A stretch of DNA of 64,000 nt from Amazonocrinis nigriterrae CENA67 (GTDB lineage Bacteria; Cyanobacteriota; Cyanobacteriia; Cyanobacteriales; Nostocaceae): positions 16,169 through 80,168 of the forward strand of contig NZ_JAECZC010000016.1 in the NCBI RefSeq assembly GCF_016056305.1, in the 5' to 3' direction. This document shows, one piece after another, positions 17,381-26,814 of the stretch. The notes beneath the pieces were generated by a model. That model saw nothing but the letters and a program-made list of their open reading frames with translations. It was not told where the DNA came from and ran no database searches. The position numbers and the translations under genes were made by a program. Position 1 is the first letter of the stretch. Every line of letters starts with the position of its first letter.

Positions 17381-17940
17381 TTTTATCTACCTGCTTTGCT
17401 GAAATTTATTTTTGATGATTTTTGTTATATAACGTTTTAATATACAGTCTTTATCGTAAATAAATTATTAAGTTTTAATTTATGCTGATACTTCATCCTC
17501 AATAGAGGCTTTAGTAATTATGACTCTGATTGACGTAGAGATAATTCATGAATTGTCTATACAACCAAAGTTATAAATTTGTTGTGGAATCATTTGAATC
17601 TGAATTTCAGAAGCACTAAAAACTTGATCTAATTTTGAGTTAAATTTCTCATAATTAAGCCAATAGAAAACACATGGCTAAATTTTTACTAAATTTATAA
17701 ATTCTGTATCAGGCAGGGAAAAAGACTGTAAGACAGTAATAGTTTAAGAGGATTTTTCCAAGTAGTTATTATGGCTTGATTGTAATCAAAATTGAGTTTA
17801 ATACTATTTCAGTGAAGTTAAAGTTAATTTGTTTGGGATTTCTATTTGTTTATGTTTAAAATTTCATAAAGAAGACATAAAAATTCATAAATTTATGTTG
17901 AAGACAACCAAGTAAAATCCCCTAGGAATAAATTCTTAGG
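17381..17940. other. AT-rich intergenic stretch, no gene seen
   Basis: About 560 bp upstream of the histidine kinase contain no convincing ORF on either strand. The stretch is AT-rich, with imperfect dyads such as GCTTGATTGTAATCAA. It presumably holds the kinase promoter, but no clear -35/-10 pair stands out. Confidence 0.5.
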
Positions 17941-18095
17941 GCAGGGTGGTTTCATACGAAAAAAGAAAAATATGAAAGCCTCTATTTCTCGTTTTGAACC
18001 ATAGATTTTGACCCCTCTCCAAACCTCTCCCCCCGTGGGGGAGAGGCTTTGATACCTGGTTTTAATTTTTCTCTGATGGTATGAAACCACCCTGC
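17941..18095. repeat. MITE-like element with 17-bp perfect terminal inverted repeats
   Basis: GCAGGGTGGTTTCATAC (17941-17957) is exactly mirrored by GTATGAAACCACCCTGC (18079-18095), enclosing 121 bp. The interior contains a strong CCTCTCC ... GGGGGAGAGG hairpin of a kind common in cyanobacterial repeats. There is no ORF and no obvious target-site duplication. It is followed 12 bp later by a second, unrelated element. Confidence 0.65.
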
Positions 18096-18107
18096 CTCCC
18101 CGTTTAC

Positions 18108-18273
18108 CTACGGTGTACACACAAGTCTTGAAATCCTACCCAAAACTTGGTTTCATTGCCCTATTCCTAAAATTAAGGGGATAAATGAAGTTTCCAGTTG
18201 CCCAAAATTTGGGCATTTATAGGGGCTAAAAGAGTTGAAACCTTTGCTGGCTATACTTGTGTGTACACGGTAG
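18108..18273. repeat. MITE-like element with 19-bp terminal inverted repeats
   Basis: CTACGGTGTACACACAAGT (18108-18126) and ACTTGTGTGTACACGGTAG (18255-18273) pair over 18 of 19 positions. The 166-bp unit has no ORF; inside is a CCCAAAATTTGGG dyad. It sits back to back with the 17941-18095 element. The remainder up to the next gene (18274-18710) is repeat-like and holds an unconvincing minus-strand ORF. Confidence 0.6.
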
Positions 18274-18710
18274 CCCCGTTTACGGGGAGGGGATTAATAC
18301 TATTTCACTAAATTAATGATACAAATAATTTCTCCTCTGCTCCTTTGCTCCCCTGCCCCTCTGCTTGCCTAAATGTATCAACTTTAAAGTGAAACGGTAT
18401 AAGGGGTGGGGTAAAACGACTGTGGAATAAGCTTTTTGACTTAAGTTGACACCAATGGGCTGTCCAGCCCGCACCACAAGAAAATTGATTGCAACAAAGC
18501 CGTCTCTACATTTAAATTTCTCATAGATGACAGTCATCAGGAGCCAGTTGCATGGGCGGGTTTCCCGACTTGAGCTTTCCTGGCGTTCATCAGTCATCTG
18601 CGATCACAATTATGTAGAACAGCTGATCAACTCGTTGTACCAAGGACTGCTAATCGCATTTTTTGTGTTATAAAACTCACAGAAATTTATCTTGGGCGGA
18701 AAAATTCTCT

Positions 18711-21263
18711 ATGGAACCAGGAAAACTGGAATGCTTTAAAGAGTACGGCGAATTTATTCTCCAGAAAATAGACTCAGTGCCTGCTTATCCCTCTCAACAA
18801 GCAGATTGGGTGCCGGCAAGCCTTGATGACTGCCTGGTACGCCTGCGGGAAACTGCCCAGAAAACTGTAGAACTTGCGACTTCGGCTGTCAAAATCGGTG
18901 TGATGGGAGAATTTAGTAGTGGCAAAACTTTACTTTTAGGCAGCTTGATTGGATTTGCCGATGCTTTGCCAGTAAGTGAAAATCCGACTACAGGTAATAT
19001 TACAGCAATTCATCTCATACCGCAAGATGGATTTAGCACGACTGCGTTAGGTAACTTTACTGTTGAGTATCTTTCTCACGATGGAGTGGATGAGTGCCTT
19101 GGCTTCATGTTGAGCGAAGCAAGCCAACGTGCTATAGCAGCAGGACTCACACCAAGGTCTGTATCAAATCTTGACATCGGTAAAGATGTTATTGGCTGGT
19201 GCGAAGAATTATGGAACAGCAGTAACAATTTAGAACTACGTTATTTGCTGCGGGAGTTGGTCTTATTTGTGCGTGCTTATCACGCCTATGGTGAAGCGCT
19301 TTGTGGTGGAAGATATCAGATTGATGCTACTACAGCTCGTGAAGGGTTACAGTTAGCTGAACAGCCAATGGCGATTCAAACCCTCAGCTTTGCAGATTTA
19401 CCTTCCGGTAATATTCGATTACCGAGTTCTCCTCAAAGGCTGGCTGCAAAGCTGTTACAGAACAGTTTCCCCCTAATTCGCCGCATAGATATTGAAGTGA
19501 AAATCTCACGGGAAATTTGGGATGTCACGGATGCTTCGGAATTTGTTCTCCTTGATTTTCCAGGATTGGGTGCTGCTAATTCTGGCGCTAGGGATACATT
19601 TTTATCATTACGGGAATTGGCAGAAGTCCAGACAATTTTAGTATTGTTGAATGGCAAATCTCCGGGAAGCGATCGCGCCAATAAAATCTTCACGATGATG
19701 CAGCAGCAGCGACCGGGACAAGATTTGAAAGATTTAATCTTAGTTGGTGTGGGGCGCTTCGACCAGTTACCCTTAGATAGTGAAGGCGGTGAAAGAGAAC
19801 TCGACCAACTCATCGACGATACCGCAGCTAACATTCCTTTGCATGAGGATACTGTTTTCCAAAAATTGAAAGTGCTGCAAACCACCATCGATGGTGCAAA
19901 TGCATTTACCACCCACAAAGACCGCATCGTTTTACTATCCCCACTATTGGGACTGGCGGAATTAGCCAAACGTTCAACTACTGTCAAAGCTGGTTCACCA
20001 GAATTTTTAGCAAATTTGGATTATCCTGATTACCTAGAAAGGTCGAAGCGGTTGCAACAAAAGTGGGGAAGGTTAAGCGAACGGCTGTTAGAATCAAATG
20101 CACGTAGCCATTTAGGTAGACAATTAGGTTACTTTGCTCAAGATGGGGGTATCGCCAAGCTACGAGAATTAATTCAAAATCATGTTGCTACTCACGGACT
20201 GAAGCAACTACATGAAGATACTCGCAGAGCTGCCGACCATTTGCGTCAACAACAAAATATCCTAGAAGATATTATTGCCGAAATTCACGAGCAAGGCATA
20301 CCCACCGGAGATAGTCCAGCTTTAATTGAGTTGCGGACTGCTATTGAAAATTTAGATAAAACCTACAGAAACTTCCAAAAAGATTTAGGCAAAGAACCAC
20401 TCAAAGACCGACGGGGAGAAGTCGTCAGCGATGTGGTGAAAGATGAACTCACCTATAAAATTATCAATTGGACTCAGTGGACTTTACTATTTAACAAAGC
20501 TCATAATGGCGCGATCGCTCTTACCGAATCGAAGGGTGCAGCTGGTAAACTATTTGATCGTGGTAATAGAGTAAATACTGCTATTCCCACTAAAAGCGAT
20601 GATTTTTACCCAGCGTTTGCCAAGACTGTGGCAGAACTAGAAGAATTTGCCCGCGATCGCATCCGGCAAGCAGTGGTAGACTTGTTGAGTAAATTATCCA
20701 ACCAAATAGCCCAAGAACGCGACCACCTCAAGACAATTCTCAACCCAGAAATGGAACAAGAAATTGAAGCTGCATTTAGTGGGGAAGAAGCCGACTTATT
20801 TTATAAGTTGCTGCTGGGTTGCGATCCTAACCAATGGAAAGAAGCAATCATTTCGGAAATTAGCAGCACAGACAAAGCAATTTCACCCGAAGTCATGTTT
20901 CCCTTGGCGCGTCAAGATGAAAAACACAACATTGGGCAAATCTTTGACTGGGCACCAGAAAGAAGTCAAGGGTTAAGTAGATCCACAAATCACCAGCTTT
21001 TCGTTTTGCGGTTGCGGGATGAAATCACAGCCAGCGCCAGCTTACATCTTGTGCAGTATGTCAGCGAAGTCAATCAGCGAGTCAATGCTGAACTTGAGGG
21101 AATTTTAGATCAAATTGTTCCCACTTTACAAAATATCTCCAAAAAAGAAGAGTTGCTGAGATATCTGGCGGGTAAAGACTCGCCAACTGCGATCGCTATT
21201 CCCACCTGGTTACAGATTCTCTCACAAATCACCACCATTTCTCACTCAGATTTTTCTCGATAA
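18711..21263 (+). CDS. Dynamin-like large GTPase, SrfC-like
   Basis: This large P-loop GTPase of 850 aa starts at the ATG at 18711; the frame is open to 18663 with a TTG, but those 16 residues look non-coding. G1 is GEFSSGKT (residues 66-73), G2 is probably the Thr in ENPTTGNITA, G3 is LLDFPGLGAANSGA (about 280) and the G4-like element is VGVGRFDQLP. Long helical regions follow (about 450-850), as in dynamins. It heads a three-gene operon with an Hsp70-fold ATPase and an unrecognised protein. The GTPase/Hsp70 pairing resembles SrfC and SrfB of enterobacteria. That family link is from memory of domain layout, not a search. Confidence 0.78.
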   Translation: MEPGKLECFKEYGEFILQKIDSVPAYPSQQADWVPASLDDCLVRLRETAQKTVELATSAVKIGVMGEFSSGKTLLLGSLIGFADALPVSENPTTGNITAIHLIPQDGFSTTALGNFTVEYLSHDGVDECLGFMLSEASQRAIAAGLTPRSVSNLDIGKDVIGWCEELWNSSNNLELRYLLRELVLFVRAYHAYGEALCGGRYQIDATTAREGLQLAEQPMAIQTLSFADLPSGNIRLPSSPQRLAAKLLQNSFPLIRRIDIEVKISREIWDVTDASEFVLLDFPGLGAANSGARDTFLSLRELAEVQTILVLLNGKSPGSDRANKIFTMMQQQRPGQDLKDLILVGVGRFDQLPLDSEGGERELDQLIDDTAANIPLHEDTVFQKLKVLQTTIDGANAFTTHKDRIVLLSPLLGLAELAKRSTTVKAGSPEFLANLDYPDYLERSKRLQQKWGRLSERLLESNARSHLGRQLGYFAQDGGIAKLRELIQNHVATHGLKQLHEDTRRAADHLRQQQNILEDIIAEIHEQGIPTGDSPALIELRTAIENLDKTYRNFQKDLGKEPLKDRRGEVVSDVVKDELTYKIINWTQWTLLFNKAHNGAIALTESKGAAGKLFDRGNRVNTAIPTKSDDFYPAFAKTVAELEEFARDRIRQAVVDLLSKLSNQIAQERDHLKTILNPEMEQEIEAAFSGEEADLFYKLLLGCDPNQWKEAIISEISSTDKAISPEVMFPLARQDEKHNIGQIFDWAPERSQGLSRSTNHQLFVLRLRDEITASASLHLVQYVSEVNQRVNAELEGILDQIVPTLQNISKKEELLRYLAGKDSPTAIAIPTWLQILSQITTISHSDFSR

Positions 21264-21505
21264 AGTTGCTGGATAGGGAAGGGGGAATTGGGAATAGGGA
21301 ATAGGGACTGGGGAATAGGGACTAAGTGAGGTTTTCTCAATCCCCGATACTCAACAGACCTCTTGCAAAAGTCGTTCTTAGCGTTCTTTTCTTTGCGTCT
21401 TTGCGCCTTTGCGTGAGACAAAAAAGATTTATGTAAGAAGTCTAATACCCAATCCCCAGTACCCAATCCTTAATCCCCAATACCCCCAACCAAGGAAAAG
21501 ATGAA

Positions 21506-24500
21506 ATGCCTGTAGAGATTCGACTTTCTCCTCGATTTCAAGTGCGTGTTTACAAAAAAGAATATTTGGAACTTCCCAAAATTCAACTTGTGGCTTCTGG
21601 TAGTAATATTCCTCACATTTCGCGTATCATTTGTAGTGTGAAAGGAATACCAAGCGAAGTAGCAGCACAAATTCAACAAACATATAAACAATTCCACTCA
21701 GTTACACCAAAAATTTCTCAAATCGGACAATTAGAACAATATCCTTGTAAACTAAAGCAACCTTTAACTCAACCAATAAACTGTACTTTAAAGGTAATTG
21801 TCGAGTATTTTGATTCTGACTCTAGAGGAAATCCACTATTATCTAAGCGCAAACAAATTTCATCTTCATGTCATCTTTGGTCAGCACCAATTTATGACCA
21901 GCAAACAATCTCAACGGATACTACAATGAATCCTTTTCAATTAAACAACTCGATTGAGAAACAACCAAACGAAAAACAACAAAAAAGATTTCCGGGATGG
22001 TTCGCCCTTGATTTTGGTACGTCCAATTCTACAGTGACACTTTTCGATCCCATTGAAGTACCAATAGCGGAAATTTTACCAAAAGAACAAGAATTAAGAT
22101 TACGCGATCGCTTGGCGCAATGGCTAAGTTCTCCCGCCTCGGTTGCTTTACCAAATGTCAGTGCTGCTGATTGGGAAAAGTTTCTCGCTGATATTAGTAA
22201 AAATTTAGAAATCGAACCCAATCGCTTGAGTGAAATTTTTACCAGTGATCACAAAGAGCGATTTTTAGAAGCAATTCGTCAAATTGAATTGTGTTTGGGT
22301 AATAGCGATCAATTTCGGCGGGCGGTGAGCAAAAAGCTATATCAAATATATCATGAAGTGTTCCGCGTCCCCACCCTAGAATCACAAAATTTAATTCCTG
22401 TTGTCTTAGATATTGACCGCCGCAATACAGAAGTACCAAGTGAGTTAGAAATTGCTCGTTTGTCAGAACTACAACTCAAGATGGGTAGGGAAGCCAGGGA
22501 CAACAGAAAAAAAGCGATCGCCCAAGGTACAAGTGCTTCTTTAAAGGAAATTATCAGCAGGTTTCATCATTCACCTAAACGTTATTTTGGTCAGGATCGA
22601 ACTTTTCCGGTAACTTTGGATGGTGAGGAAGAAACAATTAATGTTAACCAACTAATCCAAGCAGCTTGGGGACATTTAATTGAATTAACTGAAGATTACC
22701 GCCAACGGGCAAAACGCAGATTTTCTGAAGGTGAATTTCTCACAGCAGTTGTTACCTATCCCACCGTCGCGCCACCAGTTGTTCGCAAAGAAGTTAAGGA
22801 ACTAGTTGAAGAATTAGGCATCGATGATGTCCAAACTGCTTATGATGAAGCCGTTTCTGTAGCCATCTTTTTCTTATGGCGAGAATTTGGTGGTAATTTG
22901 AATATTGGCATTGAATCTTTTAAAACTCGTTGTCGCCAAGACGGGAATAAATGGTCGCAAAATGTTCTGGTTTTAGATATCGGTGGCGGCACCACAGACT
23001 TAGCTTTAATTGAACTGACTTTAGAAGATAAAACTCCTTTCTTTGCCGAAAATGAAGACCGGGGTTTAGGCGGACGTTACTATAAACTCACTCCCAAACT
23101 GTTAGGTTCTTCTGGACATTTACAGTTAGGCGGTGAGTTAATCACCTTGCGAATTTTCAGATTATTGAAAGTTGCGATCGCAGACTTTTTATTAACAGCA
23201 GTTTCGAGAGGTGATATTGAAAGCGAAAAGCTAGAAGATTTAATTAACTCCGAGTTAAACGAACGCTTCTTAGCACAAGGAAAATATCAAAGCGGCAGTC
23301 TAATCAAATGTTTAGATAAAGAGAATCCCGAAGGTGATGCTGCTTATAAAGATGCCTTAGATACAGCCGAAAAAGTATTACCAACTCGTTGGCAACAAGC
23401 ACCCCAACGCTTGCAAACATTTTACACCCTTTGGGATCATGCAGAAGCAGCCAAACTCAAACTCGGACAAAAGCCACCCGCTGAAAATTATCCGTTAATC
23501 TTCAATCTTTCTGAACAACAAATTTCCGAACTGCTTACCCAAAGCGGCATAAAATTCCAAGTAAAAAACCCTGAGAGTATCTGTGTTACACTAGATAATC
23601 AGCAATTTGAACGTGCTGCGGCTTCAGCAATCAAAGAAGCGATCGGCATTGCTAAAGGATTGATGGAAAGTCGTTTACGTCCTCAAGATAACAATATAGA
23701 TGCGTGGAATACACATAAAGTTGATTGGTTAATTCTTTCTGGTAAAACCTGCAATCTCGACTTAGTGCAACGCCAAATCTATCAGGAATTTAGCAACTCT
23801 CCTTATTTCGTCTGGAATCCAGAAAGGATTACCTTTGTATTAGAATTTACCAAACTAGCCACCTCAGCAGGTGCTTGTTACGCAGAGAAATTGCGAAGAT
23901 TAAGATTCGACCCCGAAGAATCCAAAGGATTGTTGCGTAAAGGAGCCAACCAACTAGAAATTGATGTTAAAAACTTATTTTACTATCTGCCGTGTAACTT
24001 CAAACGCAAAACCCAAAGCAACGATTTACTAACAATCTTCAAAGCTGGACAAGAACTATATCAACTTGCTTACTGGGAAAATGTAGCCAAAGTTCGTACC
24101 CAATGGCAAGGTATACAATTGATTAATATTATTTATCGTCAAGACTATGAAGATGGAGATTTGCGACTTTGGGGAAGTTTCGACGGTAAAAACCTCATGG
24201 AAAAATTGGGGATGGAAGAAGTAGAGTTTCTCAAAAAAATTAAAGTCCAATTTGAGATTGATCAAACACTCCAGTTTAGCGTATTGTTGTGTCAAGGAAA
24301 TCCCCATTATTGGATTGATGTTCCTGGTATTGATGTGGGTTCAGCCTTATCAGCAGCTTCAGAAACATCAACGCTATTTGCTGATGGTAAATTAAAGTGG
24401 AATATTGCTGTAGAACGTCCTCAAAAAGATTTAAATGATGGTGATATCGCCATCAATGTGATTGAGTCTGCAACTGTAGATCAACCAGATGCCTATCATT

Positions 24501-24910
24501 TAGTATTTGAAGTAGACAAGGATGATAGTAAGTTTTTGCAACAATTTCATTATCTACGTGATGGCGCACCGGAACCAGGAAGCGGTTTAATTAGTAATTC
24601 TTTACCCCCCTTTCCCCAAAGTGGTCAGCACACCTTCTATATTTATCAAACAGATAGTGAAACTAACACGAAAAAATGGATACGTATTGGCGCACTCAGC
24701 AAACCAGAAGTAACAACAGATTACCCTTGTCAATATCGTGTCACCCTTGACAACAAAGGTATTTTGCGTATGCACGCCGGGGAAGTGCCATACTGGACAT
24801 CGACAAGTTTAGAATGTCTCAAGCAAGAAGGATGCGTTTATCGCGCTGAATTAGAATTGCAACCCAACGAAGTTGATAAGGAACGCGATCCGTTTTGCGG
24901 GGTACATTAA
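21506..24910 (+). CDS. Very large Hsp70/actin-fold ATPase, SrfB-like
   Basis: This 1134-aa protein carries the sugar-kinase/Hsp70/actin ATPase motifs: phosphate-1 FALDFGTSNSTVTLF (about residue 167), phosphate-2 LVLDIGGGTTDLALIEL (about 489) and an adenosine-type motif DWLILSGKTCNLDLV (about 745). Residues 1-150 form a separate N-terminal domain, and about 830-1134 a beta-rich C-terminal part. The layout matches SrfB, a protein of unknown mechanism first named in Salmonella. GGAAAAG precedes the ATG. The upstream spacer (21264-21505) holds GGGAATAGGGACTGG-type repeats and a TTTGCGCCTTTGCGTGAG repeat that recurs after this gene. Confidence 0.8.
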   Translation: MPVEIRLSPRFQVRVYKKEYLELPKIQLVASGSNIPHISRIICSVKGIPSEVAAQIQQTYKQFHSVTPKISQIGQLEQYPCKLKQPLTQPINCTLKVIVEYFDSDSRGNPLLSKRKQISSSCHLWSAPIYDQQTISTDTTMNPFQLNNSIEKQPNEKQQKRFPGWFALDFGTSNSTVTLFDPIEVPIAEILPKEQELRLRDRLAQWLSSPASVALPNVSAADWEKFLADISKNLEIEPNRLSEIFTSDHKERFLEAIRQIELCLGNSDQFRRAVSKKLYQIYHEVFRVPTLESQNLIPVVLDIDRRNTEVPSELEIARLSELQLKMGREARDNRKKAIAQGTSASLKEIISRFHHSPKRYFGQDRTFPVTLDGEEETINVNQLIQAAWGHLIELTEDYRQRAKRRFSEGEFLTAVVTYPTVAPPVVRKEVKELVEELGIDDVQTAYDEAVSVAIFFLWREFGGNLNIGIESFKTRCRQDGNKWSQNVLVLDIGGGTTDLALIELTLEDKTPFFAENEDRGLGGRYYKLTPKLLGSSGHLQLGGELITLRIFRLLKVAIADFLLTAVSRGDIESEKLEDLINSELNERFLAQGKYQSGSLIKCLDKENPEGDAAYKDALDTAEKVLPTRWQQAPQRLQTFYTLWDHAEAAKLKLGQKPPAENYPLIFNLSEQQISELLTQSGIKFQVKNPESICVTLDNQQFERAAASAIKEAIGIAKGLMESRLRPQDNNIDAWNTHKVDWLILSGKTCNLDLVQRQIYQEFSNSPYFVWNPERITFVLEFTKLATSAGACYAEKLRRLRFDPEESKGLLRKGANQLEIDVKNLFYYLPCNFKRKTQSNDLLTIFKAGQELYQLAYWENVAKVRTQWQGIQLINIIYRQDYEDGDLRLWGSFDGKNLMEKLGMEEVEFLKKIKVQFEIDQTLQFSVLLCQGNPHYWIDVPGIDVGSALSAASETSTLFADGKLKWNIAVERPQKDLNDGDIAINVIESATVDQPDAYHLVFEVDKDDSKFLQQFHYLRDGAPEPGSGLISNSLPPFPQSGQHTFYIYQTDSETNTKKWIRIGALSKPEVTTDYPCQYRVTLDNKGILRMHAGEVPYWTSTSLECLKQEGCVYRAELELQPNEVDKERDPFCGVH

Positions 24911-24919
24911 AAGAATTAC

Positions 24920-24978
24920 CTCACGCAAAGTCGCAAAGACGCAAAGCTTTTCTTAGCGCCTTTGCGCCTTTGCGTGAG
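24920..24978. repeat. Hairpin repeat between the second and third Srf-operon genes
   Basis: CTCACGCAAAGTCGCAAAG (from 24920) pairs with CTTTGCGCCTTTGCGTGAG (to 24978), forming a long imperfect stem. A single-arm copy of the same repeat sits at about 21395-21418 in the preceding intergenic gap. It is a dispersed repeat of filamentous cyanobacteria and, being in the transcript, could affect mRNA processing or relative expression of the third gene. Confidence 0.65.
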
Positions 24979-24996
24979 ATAAAGAAGGTGATATTC

Positions 24997-26085
24997 ATGC
25001 AGGATTTAAGTAAGTTATTGAAGATAGAAAATTCGGAGTTAGCCAGGTTATTGCGGTTTAGTTTGCATGGACTAGAGGCTACTTTAAATCAGGCTCGCAC
25101 ACAATTACCTTTAGATCCAGGGGCTAAGGTATGTGATGAGGTGTTGGAAGAACTCCATAGCTTGTTGCAGCCTGTAGATGAGGAGGTTTATTTAGCATCA
25201 GATGAGATCAAGTTAAATCATCTGCGCGATGCTTTTGATTCTGATTCAGAACTCAGTTATTATCTTGGAAGTTCCTCACTGCAAAGTCAGACAGACTCGG
25301 AATTGTGGAACGAAATTCAATGCAAGCTGCTAAGAGTTCCTGAAGAACTGGCTACATCTTGGCAACAGCGTGCTTTGGAAATGGCACAGTCAGCTGGTGC
25401 AATGCAGGATAATTCATACGTTTATGAACTTCCTTTTATTCGGGATGAAATTATTTATCCTGGACTAAGTGGAACTGTACAAGCTAAGGGTTTGTGTTTA
25501 TCTAAACAAGCACTTTTAAATTCTAAAATTACTCAAGATTTTGCTTCTGAAGATATAGATTTACTAGCTGGGTTACTGCTTACTTATATTAATTTTATTG
25601 AGATAGACCCAGATTTACATCATGCTTTAAAGAGCGTTTTTAGTTTTGACGTTATTAGTTTATATTCTAAACCAGAACAGCGATCGCTATATATTGATGC
25701 TTTAACAGACCGCTTTCAACGTACCTTAAAAGCAGAGGAAAATGCCGATCCGCTTTTAACTCTCCGTGCTTGGATAGATATGGATGAAGCTATACACTCT
25801 TTAGTTTTTGTCCCACCAGCAGAACGTTATTCTTGGTGGGGTAAGCTGCAACAAGAATCACGGCGAATATTAAAAAAAGTAGCCGACAGGGCTATTAAAG
25901 CTGGTCATGATGTGCGGATTCGTCAATTATCAGGACTTTATGCTGATATTTGTGCTTTAGCAAAAGATGATTTGCAACTAGAATGTGGTGGCGTTCCTGG
26001 AGAAGTTTTAACTTGTCTACGAGTGTATGCACGAATTAATCAAGAAGAATTTCCAGGGCGCGTTATTTTTCGCTCATCACGCTAG
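24997..26085 (+). CDS. Unrecognised third protein of the dynamin/Hsp70-like operon
   Basis: I do not recognise this 362-aa protein. It is soluble, mostly helical in appearance and acidic in the first 100 residues, with no signal peptide or clear catalytic motif. A conserved-looking core is YELPFIRDEIIYPGLSGTVQ (about 145-165). The ATG at 24997 follows AAAGAAGGTGAT; the longer frame from 24895 would begin inside repeat sequence. By position it should work with the dynamin-like and Hsp70-like proteins (SrfA slot), but sequence does not prove homology to SrfA. A decayed copy of its last 24 codons lies at 28864-28935. Confidence 0.8.
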   Translation: MQDLSKLLKIENSELARLLRFSLHGLEATLNQARTQLPLDPGAKVCDEVLEELHSLLQPVDEEVYLASDEIKLNHLRDAFDSDSELSYYLGSSSLQSQTDSELWNEIQCKLLRVPEELATSWQQRALEMAQSAGAMQDNSYVYELPFIRDEIIYPGLSGTVQAKGLCLSKQALLNSKITQDFASEDIDLLAGLLLTYINFIEIDPDLHHALKSVFSFDVISLYSKPEQRSLYIDALTDRFQRTLKAEENADPLLTLRAWIDMDEAIHSLVFVPPAERYSWWGKLQQESRRILKKVADRAIKAGHDVRIRQLSGLYADICALAKDDLQLECGGVPGEVLTCLRVYARINQEEFPGRVIFRSSR

Positions 26086-26225
26086 TTTATATTATGTTTA
26101 AGTCCAGAACAGAAGTAATGTAAGAATTATTAATAAATAACAATTTTCTATGTAATAGCCAATACATCTGTTAAGATATTGTCGAACATTACATTGACTG
26201 AAATGTTCGTCTATTTGTTGTGATC

Positions 26226-26267
26226 AAGGTGATGACTCTGATGAAAAACCAACAGAGTCATCACCTT
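26226..26267 (+). terminator. Rho-independent-type terminator after the dynamin/Hsp70 operon
   Basis: AAGGTGATGACTCTG (26226-26240) and CAGAGTCATCACCTT (26253-26267) form a perfect 15-bp stem with a 12-base loop, followed by TTTATCTTTAT. It lies 141 bp after the stop of the third gene and would end the operon. Confidence 0.7.
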
Positions 26268-26479
26268 TTATCTTTATAGACCTCAGTGTGTCAGTCCTAA
26301 AAGTTAGAACTGCTATGACAAAATAAATATATATGCGACTTTCAACATATTTTAATTATCTTATTAATTTTTAATATAATTTTTTTGTAGCTCTATAATT
26401 ACTAATATTTTTTAAGAAAATTGGATATAAAGTCAGTTTAAATGAGATAATCTGAGCTTTAATCAAGGTAAAAAAAGAT

Positions 26480-26755
26480 ATGAATGATCGTGCAAAGGCT
26501 CTTGAAAGTCTTGCAGCTAAACGCTGGCAAGTATCCTTAATCTTGAGTGCAGCCATGATGTTTATTTACTTTGGTTTTATCTTACTAATTGCATTTAATA
26601 AACCTTTGTTGGGTTCATTAGTGTTGCCTGGACTAAGTTTAGGAATTTTATTAGGAGTGCTGGTGATTATCTCAGCATGGGTGCTAATTTTTATCTATGT
26701 GCGCTGGGCAAATAATTATTATGACAACAAAGTTGCCAAGCTGATAGATAAGTGA
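26480..26755 (+). CDS. DUF485-family membrane protein (YjcH-like)
   Basis: This 91-aa protein has two hydrophobic helices (VSLILSAAMMFIYFGFILLI and a second at about 52-75), preceded by a short basic N-terminus. This matches DUF485/YjcH, which is nearly always encoded directly before the acetate permease ActP, as here (59 bp). YjcH may assist the permease; its exact role is not established. A purine-rich AAGGTAAAAAAAG precedes the start. Confidence 0.88.
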   Translation: MNDRAKALESLAAKRWQVSLILSAAMMFIYFGFILLIAFNKPLLGSLVLPGLSLGILLGVLVIISAWVLIFIYVRWANNYYDNKVAKLIDK

Positions 26756-26814
26756 GTTACTGATGATCAATCTTTAATGCCAAATACAAAATATCAAATC
26801 TAATCAAACCTAAC

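Noticed and set aside
17893..18120. 75-aa minus-strand ORF
   Set aside because: It spans the inverted-repeat element at 17941-18095, and its sequence is explained by the repeat.
18313..18597. 94-aa minus-strand ORF upstream of the dynamin-like gene
   Set aside because: It runs through repeat DNA at both ends, lacks a ribosome site and has no recognisable pattern; the stretch looks like dispersed-repeat sequence.
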